6,194 nt of DNA from an uncultured Clostridia bacterium (lineage in GTDB: Bacteria > Bacillota > Clostridia > Christensenellales > Aristaeellaceae). The translations under genes and the position numbers were made by a program. The stretch is from contig CALGYL010000095.1 in the NCBI GenBank assembly GCA_937934775.1, positions 1 through 6,194 on the forward strand, in the 5' to 3' direction. The notes beneath the pieces were generated by a model. The model had not been told where the DNA came from. It ran no database searches and saw only the letters and a list, made by a program, of their open reading frames with translations. Positions 1 to 6,194 of this stretch are shown here, piece after piece. The stretch's first letter is position 1; each line of letters begins with the position of its first letter.

Positions 1-159
1 CCCTTTTCTCTCACCCATCTGAAAGATCGTCAGCTGCTCATGAACAAACCGGAAGTCGACGCCGCCGTCCACTTCCGGATCGTGTCCGAATACCGTTTTA
101 TAAAATTCCACCAGCGGGCGCGCATCCCTTGCCTGAATGCAGGCGGCACGAAAATGCAT
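1..159 (-). CDS. VOC (glyoxalase/bleomycin-resistance) superfamily protein, N-terminal part, cut by window edge
   Basis: Reading leftward from the ATG at 157-159 gives 53 codons that stay open to the window edge. The protein begins MHFRAACIQARDARPLVEFY and continues with KTVFG and a short run of beta-strand-like residues ending near EQLTIFQMGE. A first strand, then a helix carrying 'FY..vfG', then further strands is the opening beta-alpha-beta unit of vicinal-oxygen-chelate proteins (glyoxalases, extradiol dioxygenases, fosfomycin or bleomycin resistance proteins). A G-rich stretch (AGGGCGGGGGAA on the minus strand) lies just before the start and overlaps the end of the Nudix gene, so the two genes are probably cotranscribed and perhaps translationally coupled. 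Metal ligands and substrate pocket lie mostly beyond the edge, so no specific activity can be given. The family call is fairly safe and any enzymatic role is open. Confidence 0.75.
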   Translation of the reverse strand, partial: MHFRAACIQARDARPLVEFYKTVFGHDPEVDGGVDFRFVHEQLTIFQMGERKG

Positions 160-174
160 GCGATTTCCCCCGCC

Positions 175-624
175 CTATTTCTTCCGTTCGGAACCCAGGT
201 AGAGCGTATGTTCGGATTCAATCATACGCCGGAGGTTGTCCCGCACCGCGCGGGGAAACAACCGGCATTTTTCCGCCTCGCTTAAAGTCATCCATTCGCT
301 GTCCACCTGGTAAGCATCCCGCTCGGTTGGGAGGACGCGCTTTTCGGCGGTCAGTTCGCACAGGAAGATGAAATACATTTTGTGGTCGGAGCCCGAATCC
401 CGCCCGGCGGTGATCTGCTCATACACGCCCGCCATCCGGACGGGCTTGACCGAGATGCCGGTTTCTTCTTTCAGTTCGCGCATCAGCGCTTCGGGCAGCG
501 TTTCGCCGGTATGCTGACCTCCGCCGGGCAATGCGTAATACGCCCCCAGCCGGGAGCGGCATTTGTTGAGCAGTATCTTGTCGCCGTCGAGCACGAGACC
601 CTTGGCGGAATTGCGCACGGCCAT
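175..624 (-). CDS. Nudix hydrolase, 149 aa
   Basis: This is a cytosolic Mg-dependent hydrolase of a nucleoside diphosphate linked to another moiety. The complete Nudix box Gx5Ex7REUxEExGU occupies residues 35-57: G35, E41, R49-E50-L51, E53-E54, G56-I57. It follows the usual lead-in YALPGGG, and the N-terminal strand 'NSAKGLVLDGDKILL' is typical of the fold. The reading frame is open up to 690, but the ATG at 622-624 is chosen. It has GAGAGG (634-639, minus strand) nine bases upstream, the protein then begins MAVRNSAKG like its family, and the promoter at 662-690 overlaps or lies past both longer starts, so its transcript could not include them. It is the first gene of a leftward pair with the VOC protein, 15 bases apart. 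The length is normal for a single-domain Nudix protein. The substrate cannot be deduced from the box; housecleaning of damaged or surplus nucleotides and ADP-ribose-type hydrolysis are both possible. Confidence 0.92.
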   Translation of the reverse strand: MAVRNSAKGLVLDGDKILLNKCRSRLGAYYALPGGGQHTGETLPEALMRELKEETGISVKPVRMAGVYEQITAGRDSGSDHKMYFIFLCELTAEKRVLPTERDAYQVDSEWMTLSEAEKCRLFPRAVRDNLRRMIESEHTLYLGSERKK

Positions 625-661
625 GCGAAGTCGCCTCTCTTCGCCGGAATCTGATCTTTTC

Positions 662-690
662 ATTATACGCCGAAAACTGTATTTTGACAA
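662..690 (-). promoter_or_regulatory. Sigma-A/sigma-70 type promoter of the Nudix-VOC pair
   Basis: On the minus strand TTGTCA (685-690) is followed, after exactly 17 bases, by a perfect TATAAT (662-667). This matches the housekeeping consensus at 11 of 12 positions. Transcription would begin near 655-656, giving a leader of about 30 bases that contains the GAGAGG ribosome site at 634-639. The TATAAT overlaps an in-frame ATG at 661-663, which rules that codon out as the start. Seen directly; activity is inferred. Confidence 0.85.
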
Positions 691-716
691 GTCGCCGCAA
701 AATCTTTCTCCCCGAA

Positions 717-745
717 TTGTTAACTTCGTTTAATTTGAGGATAAG
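717..745 (+). promoter_or_regulatory. Weak candidate promoter for the E2-E3-E1 operon
   Basis: TTGTTA (717-722), a 17-base spacer and GATAAG (740-745) match the housekeeping consensus at 4 of 6 positions in each box. A competing -10, TTTAAT (729-734, 5 of 6), has no convincing -35 upstream. Start of transcription from the first candidate would fall near 751-753, just ahead of the dyad at 755-769. I could not find a GG-N10-GC signature, so a sigma-54 promoter of the kind used by some acetoin operons is not supported. The operon must have a promoter somewhere in 625-822 unless it is read from elsewhere, but which box is used is uncertain. Confidence 0.3.
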
Positions 746-754
746 AGTTTGTGC

Positions 755-769
755 CAAGATTGAATCTTG
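755..769. promoter_or_regulatory. 15-bp dyad CAAGATTGAATCTTG, possible operator
   Basis: This is a perfect inverted repeat with 7-bp arms, CAAGATT and AATCTTG, around a single central G. It lies between the weak rightward promoter candidate and the E2 start, where a dimeric repressor could block transcription or where a small RNA hairpin could form in the leader. No second copy is seen in the intergenic region, and no regulator gene lies in the window to pair it with. The symmetry is observed; the operator role is inference. Confidence 0.35.
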
Positions 770-809
770 TGGTCCGGACTGTTAAACTGACTTCAGAAAT
801 CCTATTCTT

Positions 810-815
810 AGGAGG
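810..815 (+). promoter_or_regulatory. Ribosome binding site of E2 (AGGAGG)
   Basis: A perfect AGGAGG lies seven bases before the ATG at 823-825 and decides the E2 start against an in-frame GTG at 751. The first part of the site also pairs in a short potential hairpin, TCCTA (800-804) with TAGGA (809-813) around a TTCT loop, which could slightly mask it. That pairing is only five base pairs and may be chance. Confidence 0.85.
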
Positions 816-822
816 ATGCGCA

Positions 823-2202
823 ATGGCGGTAGCCATCATCATGCCCCGGCAGGGACAGTCCGTGGAGAGCTGCATCATCACAAAGTGGCTCAAACACCCG
901 GGGGACAAAATTAGCGTCGGAGATGTTCTGTTTTCATACGAGACCGACAAGGCCGCATTTGAAGAGAGTGCCAAAGTTACCGGCACGCTGCTTGCGGCCT
1001 TTTTTCACGAGGGCGACGATGTGCCCTGCCTGACCAACGTTTGTGTCATCGGTAATCCGGGTGAAGATTTCGCGCAGTTTGACCCTAAGGGCGAAAGCGC
1101 CGCTCCAGCGACGGAAGCGCCCGCGAAAGCCGCGGAAGCGCCTTTACCCCCCGCGGAAGCCACGCAGGAAGCTCCAGCGGCGGCAACCGTCGTCAGCGGC
1201 GACCTCAGGATCAGCCCCCGCGCCAAGGCGCTGGCCGAATCTCACTTTGCGGACCTTTCGAAGGTCTCCGCCACCGGCCCGGAGGGCCGTGTGATCGCCC
1301 GGGATGTCCAGGCACTGCTGGATGCCGGGAAAGTCGTCACCCCCGCCGCAAGTGCCGCGTATGCGGGCGGCGTGACCGGCACGGGCCTCGGCGGCCGCGT
1401 GTCGCTCAAGGACCTGGAAGCACCGTTGGCCGCGGCACCCGCTGCGCCCAAGACCGCCGAAGCCCCGGCAGCAGCCACGGCGAGCGCGGCTGCCGCAGCC
1501 TTCACCGACGAACCGCTGTCCAACATGCGCAAGGTGATTGCCAAGGCCATGATGCAATCGCTGTCCTCGATGGCGCAGCTGACCCATACGCTGACTTTCG
1601 ACTGTACGCAGATTCAGTCCCTCCGCAAGATCTACAAGGAACAGGGAGAAGCGGCCGGCCTATCCGGCGTCTCGCTGGGCGACATGATCCTGTACGCGGT
1701 GGCACGGACGCTGACGAAACCCGAACACCGGGCACTCAACGCCAATCTGCTCGACGGCGCCACCATGCGCTATTTCAGCGGCGTCAACCTGGGCTTCGCC
1801 TGCGATACCGAGCGCGGCCTGATGGTGCCGGTGATCAACGGCGCGGACAAGATGAGCCTCAAGCAGATTTCCGAGTCTGTCAAGGAATTGGCCAAGGCCT
1901 GCAGGACGGGCACCATCAACCCGGATCTTCTGCGCGGCGGCTCGTTCACGGTTTCGAATCTGGGCGCGCTGGGCATCGAGAGCTTTACGCCCATCATCAA
2001 TCCGCCGCAAACGGGCATCCTGGGTGTCGACGCCATCATTCAGCGCGTGCGCGAAGTGAACGGCAAAATCGAGGTTTTCCCGGCCATGGGTCTTTCGCTG
2101 ACCTACGATCACCGCGCGATCGACGGCATGCCCGCCTCCAAATTCCTGGCCGACCTCAAGTTCAACCTGGAAAACTTCCTGCTGCTGCTCGCGAAAGGAT
2201 AG
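823..2202 (+). CDS. 2-oxoacid dehydrogenase complex E2: dihydrolipoamide acyltransferase, 459 aa
   Basis: This is the core of the complex. It takes an acyl group from E1 on its swinging lipoyl arm and transfers it to CoA. Residues 1-80 form one lipoyl domain with the lipoylated K43 in the motif ETDKA. An Ala/Pro/Glu-rich flexible linker follows (about 87-127). The peripheral-subunit-binding domain spans 130-168 (ISPRAKALAE ... TGPEGRVIARDV). Residues 172-198 repeat a shortened version of that motif (GTGLGGRVSLKDL). A second Ala-rich linker (200-226) leads to the acyltransferase core (227-459), with the catalytic H430 and D434 in YDHRAIDG and the family stretches GFACDTERGLMVPVI and FTVSNLGALGIESF. 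The start is chosen from AGGAGG and because a lipoyl domain should begin right at MAVAIIMPRQG. It is first in the operon; the E3 ribosome site lies in its last codons. Sequence alone does not say whether the acyl group is acetyl or branched-chain. Confidence 0.96.
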   Translation: MAVAIIMPRQGQSVESCIITKWLKHPGDKISVGDVLFSYETDKAAFEESAKVTGTLLAAFFHEGDDVPCLTNVCVIGNPGEDFAQFDPKGESAAPATEAPAKAAEAPLPPAEATQEAPAAATVVSGDLRISPRAKALAESHFADLSKVSATGPEGRVIARDVQALLDAGKVVTPAASAAYAGGVTGTGLGGRVSLKDLEAPLAAAPAAPKTAEAPAAATASAAAAAFTDEPLSNMRKVIAKAMMQSLSSMAQLTHTLTFDCTQIQSLRKIYKEQGEAAGLSGVSLGDMILYAVARTLTKPEHRALNANLLDGATMRYFSGVNLGFACDTERGLMVPVINGADKMSLKQISESVKELAKACRTGTINPDLLRGGSFTVSNLGALGIESFTPIINPPQTGILGVDAIIQRVREVNGKIEVFPAMGLSLTYDHRAIDGMPASKFLADLKFNLENFLLLLAKG

Positions 2203-2206
2203 AGAT

Positions 2207-3574
2207 ATGTTCGATTTGATCGTCATCGGCGGTGGCCCGGCCGGGTATCTCGGCGCGGAACGCGCCGCCCACGCAGGGCTTCAGGTCTGCCTGTTTGAAA
2301 AGAATTCGCTGGGCGGCGTTTGCCTGAACGAAGGCTGCATTCCGTCCAAGGCGCTACTGTACTCCGCCAAGGTGTACGAAACCGCCAAGCACGCCGATAA
2401 ATACGGCGTGAAGGTGACCGATGCGACGCTGGACCACAAGGCGGTCGTTGCGCGCCGCGGCAAGGTTGTGAAGGTGTTGGTCGCGGGCGTAGGCGCAAAG
2501 CTCAAAGGCGCAGGCGTCACCGTCGTCAAGGCGGAAGCCCACATCACCGGACGCGTCGCGGGTGGCTACGCCGTCGAAGCAGGCGGCCAAACCTACGAGG
2601 CGAAAAAGCTGCTGATCGCCGCTGGTTCCTCGCCGGTTATCCCGCCGATCCCGGGCCTCAAAGAGGCGGTTGCTTCTGGTTATGCGATCACCAACCGCGA
2701 AGTGCTGGAACTGCCGGAAGTGCCGAAGGCACTGGTCATCATCGGCGGCGGCGTAATCGGCCTGGAAATGGCCGCCTACTATGCAACCGCAGGGAGCGAA
2801 GTCACCGTCGTCGAGATGCTGGACCACATTGCCGGTCCCACCGATGGCGAAATCCGCTCCATTCTCCTGAAGGAATACCAGAAGAAGGGCGTCAAGTTCC
2901 TTCTGGGCACCAAGGTGACGGGCCTGACAGCGGGCAGCGTACTGTGTGAGTCGGAAGGCAAGCCCATCGAACTCGCCTGCGACAAAGCCCTGTGCGCCAT
3001 CGGACGCCGGGCGAACCTTGCGGGACTCGGCCTAGAGAAGCTGGGGGTGGAGACAAGCCGTGTCGGCATCGTCACAGATGCGCAGGGCCGCACCAATGTG
3101 GAAGGTGTCTTCGCCGCGGGCGACGTGAACGGCATCCAGATGCTGGCCCACACAGCCTACCGCGAGAGCGAAGTCGCCGTGAACACCATAATGGGCAAAA
3201 AGGACGTCATGCGCTACCATGCCAACCCCGCCGTCATCTACACCAAGCCGGAAGTCGCCTGCGTCGGCTACACCGAAGAAGCCGCCAAGGATGCCGGAAT
3301 CCCCTACGAGGTTAAAAAGCTGTCCATGCGCTACGCGGGCCGCTTCGTTGCCGAAAACGAGGGCGAAGACGGACTGTGCAAGGTGTTGGTGCACAAAACA
3401 CACCGGAACGTCATCGGCGTACACATGATCGGCAGCTATTCCTCCGAAATCATCTGGGGCGCGGCTGCGATGATCGAAGGCGAGCTGCGCGTCCACGACG
3501 CCAAGGAAATCATCTTCCCCCACCCCACCGTCTCCGAGATCATCCGCGAGGTCGTCTGGGAATTCGACGACTAG
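2207..3574 (+). CDS. lpdA: Dihydrolipoamide dehydrogenase (E3), 455 aa
   Basis: This flavoprotein reoxidises the dihydrolipoyl arm of E2 and passes the electrons through FAD to NAD+. The N-terminal FAD-binding Rossmann motif is GGGPAG (G8, G10, G13). The redox-active disulfide is C39/C44 in GGVCLNEGCIPSK. The NAD-binding motif is GGGVIG (180-185). The second FAD contact is AAGD (D306). The C-terminal dimerisation domain ends with the catalytic base pair H439 and E444 in HPTVSE, contributed to the partner subunit's active site. Its length is normal for a form without its own lipoyl domain. The start follows the E2 stop by only four bases, with AAAGGA (2194-2199) seven bases ahead and inside the E2 coding region, so translation is probably coupled. 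Encoding it between E2 and E1 suggests an E3 dedicated to this complex, though such enzymes can be shared with glycine cleavage. The symbol is generic. Confidence 0.97.
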   Translation: MFDLIVIGGGPAGYLGAERAAHAGLQVCLFEKNSLGGVCLNEGCIPSKALLYSAKVYETAKHADKYGVKVTDATLDHKAVVARRGKVVKVLVAGVGAKLKGAGVTVVKAEAHITGRVAGGYAVEAGGQTYEAKKLLIAAGSSPVIPPIPGLKEAVASGYAITNREVLELPEVPKALVIIGGGVIGLEMAAYYATAGSEVTVVEMLDHIAGPTDGEIRSILLKEYQKKGVKFLLGTKVTGLTAGSVLCESEGKPIELACDKALCAIGRRANLAGLGLEKLGVETSRVGIVTDAQGRTNVEGVFAAGDVNGIQMLAHTAYRESEVAVNTIMGKKDVMRYHANPAVIYTKPEVACVGYTEEAAKDAGIPYEVKKLSMRYAGRFVAENEGEDGLCKVLVHKTHRNVIGVHMIGSYSSEIIWGAAAMIEGELRVHDAKEIIFPHPTVSEIIREVVWEFDD

Positions 3575-3601
3575 TTAAGAATACCGAAGGAGTGAACCCA
3601 C

Positions 3602-6067
3602 ATGTCCAAGCAACTGTTCGTCGACCCGTCGGTGCTTCGTAAGCCCGGCACCGTGCACTTTGAGGATATTCCGGTCAACACCTATCAGAAGGCCGTCAAA
3701 GACGAGGTGGGTCACCTGACTAATCGTCAGCTGACCGACATCTACCGCGACATGCTGATGCTTCGCGAGTTCGAGACGATGCTCAACCTGATCAAAACCA
3801 CCGGCGAATACAAGGGCATCGCCTACAATCACCCCGGCCCGGCGCACCTTTCGATGGGCCAGGAGGCCTCCGCAGTGGGCATGGCGTTCCATCTGGACGA
3901 AAACGACTATATCTTCGGTTCCCATCGCAGCCACGGCGAAATACTGGCCAAGGGTCTGTCGGCCATCGAAAAGCTGTCCGACGAAGCGCTCATGAAGATC
4001 ATGAAGGAATTCTTCGGCGGCGATATCCTCAAGGCCGTGGACAATGGCAAGCACGCATCCGTCAAGGAGCTGGCCATAGATTTCCTGCTCTATGGCGCGA
4101 TGGCGGAGATTTTTGCCCGCACCACCGGCTTCAACCGCGGGTTGGGCGGCTCCATGCACACTTTCTTCACGCCCTTTGGCATCTTCCCGAACAACGCCAT
4201 CGTCGGCGGCTCGGGCACCATCGCGGCGGGCGCGGCGCTGTATAAAAAGGTCAACCGCAAGAGTGGCATCGTCGTTGCCAACATCGGCGACGGCTCCCTC
4301 GGCTGCGGCCCGGTTCTGGAGGCGCTCAACTTCGCATCCATGGGTCAGTTCACGCAGTTGTGGGATGGTGACATGAAGGCGGGCCTGCCGGTCCTGTTCA
4401 ACATCTTCAACAACAACTACGGCATGGGCGGCCAGACCGTCGGCGAGACGATGGGCTACGACGTCTTGGCCAGGCTGGGCGCGGGCTTCTCCCCCACGCA
4501 GATGCATGCCGAGCGCGTGGACGGCTTCAATCCGCTGGCCGTCATCGAAGCTTACGGACGCAAGAAGCAGTTGCTGAAGGAAGGCAAGGGCCCCGTCCTT
4601 CTGGACGTGCTCACCTATCGCTTCGCCGGCCACAGCCCGTCGGACTCTTCCTCCTACCGCACCAAGGAAGAAATCGCCGCGTGGGAAGCCGTCGATCCGA
4701 TCGTGGTCTATCGTCAGCAGCTGATCGATGCGGGTGTCGCCACCGGCGAGGAATGCGACAAGATTCACGAATCGGTCAACGCCGCGATCCTGGGCAACTT
4801 CAAGCTGTCCATTGATGAAGTCGTTTCGCCCCGGATGGATGCGCAGAAGGATCCGGAGTGCATCAGCCGCCTCATGTTCTCCAACGGCCATGTGGAGTCC
4901 TTTGACACCGCGAAGCCTGACGTTCTGCTGCCGATGGAGGAAAACCCCAGGGTCAAGGCCATCGCGGGCAAGGAACGCTTTTACATGAAGGATGGCAAAC
5001 CAGTCTCCAAGAACAAGCTCTATCAGCTGCGCGACGGTCTTTTTGAGGCAATCATCGACCGGTTCTACAAGGATCCGACGCTGGTCTCCTATGGCGAAGA
5101 TGTGCGCGACTGGGGCGGCGCTTTTGCGGTATACCGCGGACTGACCGAGGCGCTCCCCTATCACCGCCTGTTCAACTCCCCCATCTCCGAAGCCGCGATC
5201 GTCGGCACGGGCGTCGGCTATGCGATGGCGGGCGGACGCGCGCTGGTTGAACTGATGTATTGCGACTTCTTGGGCCGCGCAGGCGACGAAGTGTTCAACC
5301 AGATGTCCAAGTGGCAGGCCATGTCCGCGGACGTCATCAAGATGCCGCTGGTTCTGCGCGTGTCGGTGGGCTCCAAATACGGCGCGCAGCACTCTCAGGA
5401 CTGGACGGCGCTGACCGCCCACATCCCGGGCCTCAAGGTCGTCTTCCCCGCGACTCCATACGACGCCAAGGGCATGATGGCCGCGGCGCTGGCTGGAACG
5501 GACCCGGTGGTGTTCTTTGAGAGCCAACGTATCTATGACGTGGGCGAGATGTTCCATGAGGGCGGCGTGCCCAGCGAATACTATGAGATCGAGCTGGGCA
5601 AGCCCGATGTCAAGCTGAAGGGTGACGACGTTACCATCCTGACCTTCGGCGCGGTGCTCTATCGCGCGATGGAAGCCGCGAAGACCCTTAAAGAGAAATA
5701 CAACCTCACCGCTGAGGTCATCGACGCCCGTTCGCTGGTGCCTTTCGACTACTCGGTGGTGCTGGAATCCCTCAAGAAGACCGGTCGGTTGGTCGTCGTC
5801 ACCGATGCGTGCGAGCGCGGTTCCTACGCCAGCGAAGTTGCCCGCAACGTGACGGAACTGGGCTTTGACCTTCTGGACGCGCCGCCGGTGGTGGTGGCGG
5901 CCAAGAACTGGATCACCCCGGCCCATGAGCTTGAAAACGCTTTCTTCCCGCAGGCTTCCTGGATCCTGGACGCCATCGACGCCCGTATCCTGCCGCTTCC
6001 GGGCCATGTGCGCACGACCAACCAGACCCAGAACGAGAAGCTGCGCGAGCTTCGCATGGGCGTGTAA
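3602..6067 (+). CDS. Fused E1 alpha/beta subunit of a 2-oxoacid (or acetoin) dehydrogenase complex, 821 aa
   Basis: This is the thiamine-diphosphate-dependent decarboxylase of the complex, with alpha and beta chains joined in one polypeptide. Alpha half (about 40-405): [11 protein letters not shown] (79-89), GGSMH (182-186), the cofactor motif GDG (229-231) ... NNN (270-272), and the loop [15 protein letters not shown] (339-353) with active-site H344. A linker of roughly 405-470 follows, then the beta half: [10 protein letters not shown] (497-506), the thiamine-activating E530 in ISEAAIVG, H597 in QHSQDW, TPYDAKG, and a C-terminal transketolase-type domain from about 674. AAGGAG (3587-3592) lies nine bases before the ATG, 27 bases after E3. 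The alpha half is longer than usual for separate E1 alpha chains, with extra material near 121-167 and 248-261. The reading frame is intact throughout. I recall similar fused proteins of about 820 aa annotated in Clostridia as alpha-ketoacid dehydrogenase alpha/beta, but I know of no defined substrate. Pyruvate, branched-chain 2-oxoacids and acetoin all remain possible. Confidence 0.95.
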   Translation: MSKQLFVDPSVLRKPGTVHFEDIPVNTYQKAVKDEVGHLTNRQLTDIYRDMLMLREFETMLNLIKTTGEYKGIAYNHPGPAHLSMGQEASAVGMAFHLDENDYIFGSHRSHGEILAKGLSAIEKLSDEALMKIMKEFFGGDILKAVDNGKHASVKELAIDFLLYGAMAEIFARTTGFNRGLGGSMHTFFTPFGIFPNNAIVGGSGTIAAGAALYKKVNRKSGIVVANIGDGSLGCGPVLEALNFASMGQFTQLWDGDMKAGLPVLFNIFNNNYGMGGQTVGETMGYDVLARLGAGFSPTQMHAERVDGFNPLAVIEAYGRKKQLLKEGKGPVLLDVLTYRFAGHSPSDSSSYRTKEEIAAWEAVDPIVVYRQQLIDAGVATGEECDKIHESVNAAILGNFKLSIDEVVSPRMDAQKDPECISRLMFSNGHVESFDTAKPDVLLPMEENPRVKAIAGKERFYMKDGKPVSKNKLYQLRDGLFEAIIDRFYKDPTLVSYGEDVRDWGGAFAVYRGLTEALPYHRLFNSPISEAAIVGTGVGYAMAGGRALVELMYCDFLGRAGDEVFNQMSKWQAMSADVIKMPLVLRVSVGSKYGAQHSQDWTALTAHIPGLKVVFPATPYDAKGMMAAALAGTDPVVFFESQRIYDVGEMFHEGGVPSEYYEIELGKPDVKLKGDDVTILTFGAVLYRAMEAAKTLKEKYNLTAEVIDARSLVPFDYSVVLESLKKTGRLVVVTDACERGSYASEVARNVTELGFDLLDAPPVVVAAKNWITPAHELENAFFPQASWILDAIDARILPLPGHVRTTNQTQNEKLRELRMGV

Positions 6068-6085
6068 CCCCAGATCTCCTTGATA

Positions 6086-6125
6086 GCAATGAACCGGCGC
6101 AGATTCGTCCGCGCCGGTTCATTGC
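6086..6125 (+). terminator. Long GC-rich hairpin after the E1 gene, probable terminator
   Basis: Perfect 15-bp arms GCAATGAACCGGCGC (6086-6100) and GCGCCGGTTCATTGC (6111-6125) enclose a ten-base loop. The loop can close further as GA-TTCG-TC, a stable tetraloop. It begins 18 bases after the E1 stop. The right arm ends in TTCATT rather than a clean T run, so it is not a textbook intrinsic terminator, but its position and strength make transcription termination or 3'-end protection the likely role. Confidence 0.65.
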
Positions 6126-6154
6126 ATCAAAAAACCCGCATGGTTTTTTGATGC
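6124..6154. terminator. Second hairpin with A6/T6 arms, possible bidirectional terminator
   Basis: Perfect 13-bp arms GCATCAAAAAACC (6124-6136) and GGTTTTTTGATGC (6142-6154) enclose the loop CGCAT. The pairing can extend to 6120-6158 with one G-T wobble. It carries A6 in the left arm and T6 in the right arm, so a T run follows a short GC stem on either strand, which suits a terminator working in both directions. It shares bases 6124-6125 with the first hairpin (6120-6125 if fully extended). The remaining bases to the right edge show no gene with a ribosome site. Confidence 0.5.
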
Positions 6155-6194
6155 GATGGAAGAAGCGCTTCGTGCGCCTAAAATCCTGCCGGAT

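Noticed and set aside
30..285. Short open frames at 30-221 (minus) and 40-285 (plus)
   Set aside because: They overlap the VOC and Nudix reading frames, which show clear family motifs, and they resemble no protein family.
625..690. Longer Nudix starts at 690 and 663
   Set aside because: They coincide with the -35 and -10 boxes of a near-consensus promoter and have no ribosome site.
772..779. The 8-bp palindrome GTCCGGAC and the small dyad CTGACTTCAG (787-796)
   Set aside because: They are too short to stand out from chance and show no relation to the promoter boxes.
751..822. An in-frame N-terminal extension of E2 starting at GTG 751
   Set aside because: A GAGG lies ten bases upstream, but the added residues do not belong to a lipoyl domain, and the ATG at 823 has a perfect AGGAGG at seven bases. 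The GTG would also sit at or near the predicted transcript start.
1660..2226. A 188-codon open frame on the minus strand opposite the E2 catalytic domain
   Set aside because: It has the same kind of antisense composition and no family resemblance, and it lies entirely across a well-supported acyltransferase domain and the E3 start.
4759..4780. A sequence similar to the intergenic dyad (CAAGATTCACGAATC) inside the E1 gene
   Set aside because: Only part of the symmetry is kept, and it lies in well-conserved coding sequence, so it is most likely chance.
3575..6007. An 810-codon open frame on the minus strand opposite the E1 gene
   Set aside because: It is the mirror of a strongly codon-biased GC-rich gene. 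Its product is rich in His, Arg, Gly and Val with no recognisable domain, while the plus strand encodes a clear E1 with all motifs. No ribosome site was found to favour it.
6151..6194. Possible gene starts at ATG 6151 or 6156 running to the right edge
   Set aside because: No ribosome site precedes either, both start in the arm of the second hairpin, and 13 to 15 codons are too few to judge.

Overview
The window looks like part of a fairly GC-rich anaerobic Bacillota genome, probably a Clostridia/Oscillospiraceae-type lineage. This rests on strong purine-rich Shine-Dalgarno sites, a long single-chain E1 alpha/beta protein of a kind I associate with that group, and the style of the Nudix/VOC pair. 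The taxonomic assignment is inference from family resemblance, not a database match.

Layout. Positions 1-624 carry two genes read leftward: a Nudix hydrolase (175-624) and, 15 bases downstream of it, the first 53 codons of a VOC/glyoxalase-superfamily protein that runs off the left edge. A near-consensus sigma-A/sigma-70 promoter (TTGTCA, 17 bp, TATAAT) on the minus strand drives this pair and settles the Nudix start. Positions 625-822 are a divergent intergenic region. It also holds a 15-bp dyad, a weak rightward promoter candidate and the AGGAGG ribosome site of the next gene.

Positions 823-6067 form a compact rightward operon encoding a complete 2-oxoacid dehydrogenase complex in the order E2 - E3 - E1. 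E2 (459 aa) has one lipoyl domain, a peripheral-subunit-binding domain, a second shortened binding-domain-like stretch and the acyltransferase core. E3 (455 aa) is dihydrolipoamide dehydrogenase. E1 (821 aa) is a fused alpha+beta thiamine-diphosphate decarboxylase with extra internal segments. Gaps between the genes are 4 and 27 bases. E1 decarboxylates a 2-oxoacid (or cleaves acetoin) and reductively acylates the lipoyl arm of E2, E2 passes the acyl group to CoA, and E3 reoxidises the arm to make NADH. All catalytic residues I can check by eye are present, so the complex should work. Its substrate (pyruvate, branched-chain 2-oxoacid or acetoin) cannot be decided from the sequence.

Positions 6068-6194 hold two successive perfect inverted repeats, a likely terminator region, and no gene I can support. 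I see no mobile element, CRISPR array, tRNA or rRNA. The most notable points are the architecture of the fused E1, the extra binding-domain-like element in E2, the unusual gene order, and the dyad in the divergent promoter region. None of these amounts to a clearly new system.
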